Below are positions 62,235-64,000 of a stretch of 64,000 bases of DNA, piece by piece. The position numbers were made by a program, and so were the translations under genes. Source of the DNA: Vibrio metoecus (GTDB lineage: Bacteria > Pseudomonadota > Gammaproteobacteria > Enterobacterales > Vibrionaceae). The stretch is from positions 87,155 through 151,154 of the forward strand of contig NZ_JJMN01000065.1 in the NCBI RefSeq assembly GCF_000696385.1, given 5' to 3'. The first letter of the stretch is position 1. Every line of letters starts with the position of its first letter. Under the pieces are notes generated by a model that was not told the DNA's origin, did no database searches, and saw only the letters and a list, made by a program, of their open reading frames with translations.

Positions 62235-63539
62235 ATGACTATGGACAAACTAAAGAATCATTTGATTGGTTGTGACGAGTGTGGGCTAATAACCAACGTA
62301 CCACTTTTAAGCCAAGCACAAACTGCGCAGTGTCCTCGTTGCGGGCATACGCTCACCCAAACACCTCAAAAACCGTACCAAACCGCTGTCGCATTAACCA
62401 TCAGTTGCCTGATTTTATTGGTGCTCAGCCTGACGTTTCCTTTTATGTCATTTAGCGTGCAAGGAATGACCCAAGAAATTACGCTGTTAAATGCAGCCAA
62501 AATGCTCGGTGAATTTCAAAACGTTTTATTAGCCATTTTACTCTTTACCACCGTTATCCTTTTTCCGGCGCTCTACATCACCATACTTCTTTTTGTCTCT
62601 TTTAAAGCCGCGCAAAGCACACAACGACAACTTTCTTCATCCGAGATCCAGCGCGCGAAGCTATTGTGCAAAACATTACTCACAGTTCAGCCGTGGTTAA
62701 TGGTCGATGTCTTTTTAATTGGCGTATTAGTCAGTCTCATAAAAATAGCCTCACTAGCCGAGGTAGCGATGGGTTACTCCTTTTGGGCATTTTGCTTTTT
62801 TGCCATGTTGGTTGTGAAAACCGTTTCGCTAGTCGATCGCTATTGGTTGTGGCAACACTTTATTCCCGCCCAAACTCCCCAAGGAGTCAACGCTGGGCAA
62901 ACTCATTGCACACACAACTCGGTCAGTTGCCACACCTGTCAACAGATTAACTTGCTCAGGCCAGATCAAAAAAAGCCCACTTGTTTACGCTGTGGTAGTC
63001 GTTTACACGCTTATCATCCACAGTTGAATTTGCAGTGGGCTTGGGCACTGTTACTGGCTGCCATCATTTTTTACATTCCAGCGAATCTTTATCCAATGAT
63101 GTATACCGTGAGCCTCGGAAAATCAGAAGGCTCAACCATTATGCAAGGGGTGATCCTTCTGTGGCACCTCGGCTCTTATCCGGTGGCGATGGTGATTTTC
63201 TTAGCCAGTATTTTTATCCCCATGGCCAAAATGTTTGCACTCGGTTGGCTCTACTGGCAGGCCGGAAAACTCAATGTATTTCCAGAGCAGCAGAATCTAA
63301 AACGTCTCAAAGTGTATCGCGTAACCGAATTCATTGGCCGCTGGTCAATGATTGATATCTTCGTCGTGGCTATTTTGGTGTCTTTAGTACAGTTGCATAA
63401 TCTGATGGCGATTTATCCCGGCCCGGCAGCGCTCTCTTTTGCTGCAGTAGTATTATTGACTATGCTCTCAGCCATGGTTTTTGATTCGCGAATCTTGTGG
63501 CATGAGCCGCCAGAATCCCCACCAACAAAAATAAAATGA
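62235..63539 (+). CDS. pqiA: Intermembrane transport protein PqiA
   Basis: Inner-membrane component of the PqiABC envelope system, 434 residues. Two duplicated halves, each with a cytoplasmic zinc ribbon (CDEC/CPRC and CHTC/CLRC) followed by four helices. The FPFMSFSVQGMTQE and YPMMYTVSLGKSEGSTIMQGV segments are conserved. Ends in ATGA overlap with pqiB's first possible ATG (63536). Confidence 0.9.
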   Translation: MTMDKLKNHLIGCDECGLITNVPLLSQAQTAQCPRCGHTLTQTPQKPYQTAVALTISCLILLVLSLTFPFMSFSVQGMTQEITLLNAAKMLGEFQNVLLAILLFTTVILFPALYITILLFVSFKAAQSTQRQLSSSEIQRAKLLCKTLLTVQPWLMVDVFLIGVLVSLIKIASLAEVAMGYSFWAFCFFAMLVVKTVSLVDRYWLWQHFIPAQTPQGVNAGQTHCTHNSVSCHTCQQINLLRPDQKKPTCLRCGSRLHAYHPQLNLQWAWALLLAAIIFYIPANLYPMMYTVSLGKSEGSTIMQGVILLWHLGSYPVAMVIFLASIFIPMAKMFALGWLYWQAGKLNVFPEQQNLKRLKVYRVTEFIGRWSMIDIFVVAILVSLVQLHNLMAIYPGPAALSFAAVVLLTMLSAMVFDSRILWHEPPESPPTKIK

Positions 63540-63550
63540 GAAAACTGTCT

Positions 63551-64000
63551 ATGAGTGATGAACCTCAAGTTAATGCTGAAATAACTGCGCAAAAGCAGCT
63601 ATCTGCGATTTGGATTATTCCAATTCTCGCCCTCGCGATGGGACTGTGGATGTTGTTTCAGTACGTTAATAGCACTGGCCCCAAAATCACCTTAATCCTT
63701 CCAACGGCGGATGGGTTGGAAGTGGGTAAAACCCAGATCAAAGCCCTGAATGTCAATGTCGGGGTCATCACCGACATTACCTTGAGCGAAAATTACGATC
63801 ACATCGTGGCAACCGCACAAATGAGCAAAGATGCTGAGCGCATGTTGCGTGAAGACTCGCTGCTTTGGGTGGTTAAACCGCGTATTGGCAGAGAGGGCAT
63901 TTCTGGGCTCGATACTCTGCTGTCCGGCGCTTATATTCAGCTGCAACCCGGTCAATCAACTGCTTTTCAAGACCAATTTACGGTTATGGATTTACCGCCA
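63551..64000 (+). CDS. pqiB: Intermembrane transport protein PqiB (3' end outside window)
   Basis: MCE-domain protein forming a tube across the periplasm. Visible 150 codons: an N-terminal membrane helix (IWIIPILALAMGLWMLFQYV), then the first MCE domain (GLEVGKTQIKALNVNVGVITDI) and WVVKPRIGREGISGLDTLLSGAYIQLQPG as in E. coli PqiB. An upstream ATG at 63536 is in frame and overlaps the pqiA stop; 63551 is chosen. Operon with pqiA. Confidence 0.87.
   Translation, partial: MSDEPQVNAEITAQKQLSAIWIIPILALAMGLWMLFQYVNSTGPKITLILPTADGLEVGKTQIKALNVNVGVITDITLSENYDHIVATAQMSKDAERMLREDSLLWVVKPRIGREGISGLDTLLSGAYIQLQPGQSTAFQDQFTVMDLPP

Overview
The window is chromosomal DNA of a Vibrio, almost certainly V. 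cholerae or a very close relative such as V. metoecus or V. mimicus. This rests on remembered V. cholerae gene order (tor genes, metE/metR, mukFEB, torR/torD, purR, tfoY, glgC/glgA, topA, aroA, aat-bpt, infA, fabV, fadE) and on hallmark elements: the c-di-GMP riboswitch in front of tfoY, a sigma-E-driven RNA matching VrrA, the orphan pilotin gene aspS and an ERIC element of the Vibrio type. No tRNA, rRNA, CRISPR array, integron, transposase or prophage block was seen; this is mostly core chromosome I backbone.

Layout. 1-4.9 kb: TMAO-respiration genes torY (cut by the window edge) and torE, formate channel focA, then small housekeeping or unknown genes, including a 75-residue protein resembling the phage GemA domain. 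5-9 kb: a GAF-GGDEF-EAL protein, yciB-yciA-yciI and aspS. 9-14 kb: metE and metR diverging around an ERIC element, plus two uncharacterised genes. 14-22 kb: an M16 lipoprotein peptidase, a PAS-GGDEF-EAL-CBS protein and radical-SAM ygiQ. 22-26 kb: a LysE exporter with an Lrp regulator, and a cupin/AraC/iron-alcohol-dehydrogenase module. 26-34 kb: mukFEB with cmoM, and elyC. 34.6-38.6 kb: torR and torD diverging, purR, and riboswitch-tfoY. 38.8-43.5 kb: a TVP38 membrane protein, a DUF2007 protein, a hydrolase, and glgC-glgA. 44-52 kb: topA, yciN, aroA, aat-bpt, infA, fabV. 52-56 kb: fadE, its TetR regulator (PsrA-like) and vrrA. 56-64 kb: a PLP enzyme, a DUF1496 protein, gabD, a TetR gene, a putative outer-membrane protein, an MscS channel, and pqiA-pqiB (cut by the edge).

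The genes meet in a few circuits. The Tor system is split: reductase-side genes are at the left edge, while TorR and the chaperone TorD are 34 kb away, and TorR-box-like decamers lie at both places. c-di-GMP is represented twice by EAL proteins with degenerate GGDEF domains and once by a riboswitch. Envelope functions recur (aspS, elyC, vrrA, mscS, pqiAB).

A dominant anomaly is quality rather than biology. At least twelve genes that should be intact carry single-base indels, nearly all +1 and mostly in short homopolymers: the GAF-EAL gene, yciB, yciI, aspS, the PAS-EAL gene, ygiQ, torD, tfoY, the TVP38 gene, glgA (five), fabV and fadE. The simplest reading is residual sequencing error, so these genes are annotated over their full span with the break noted. 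I found no convincing new multi-gene system.
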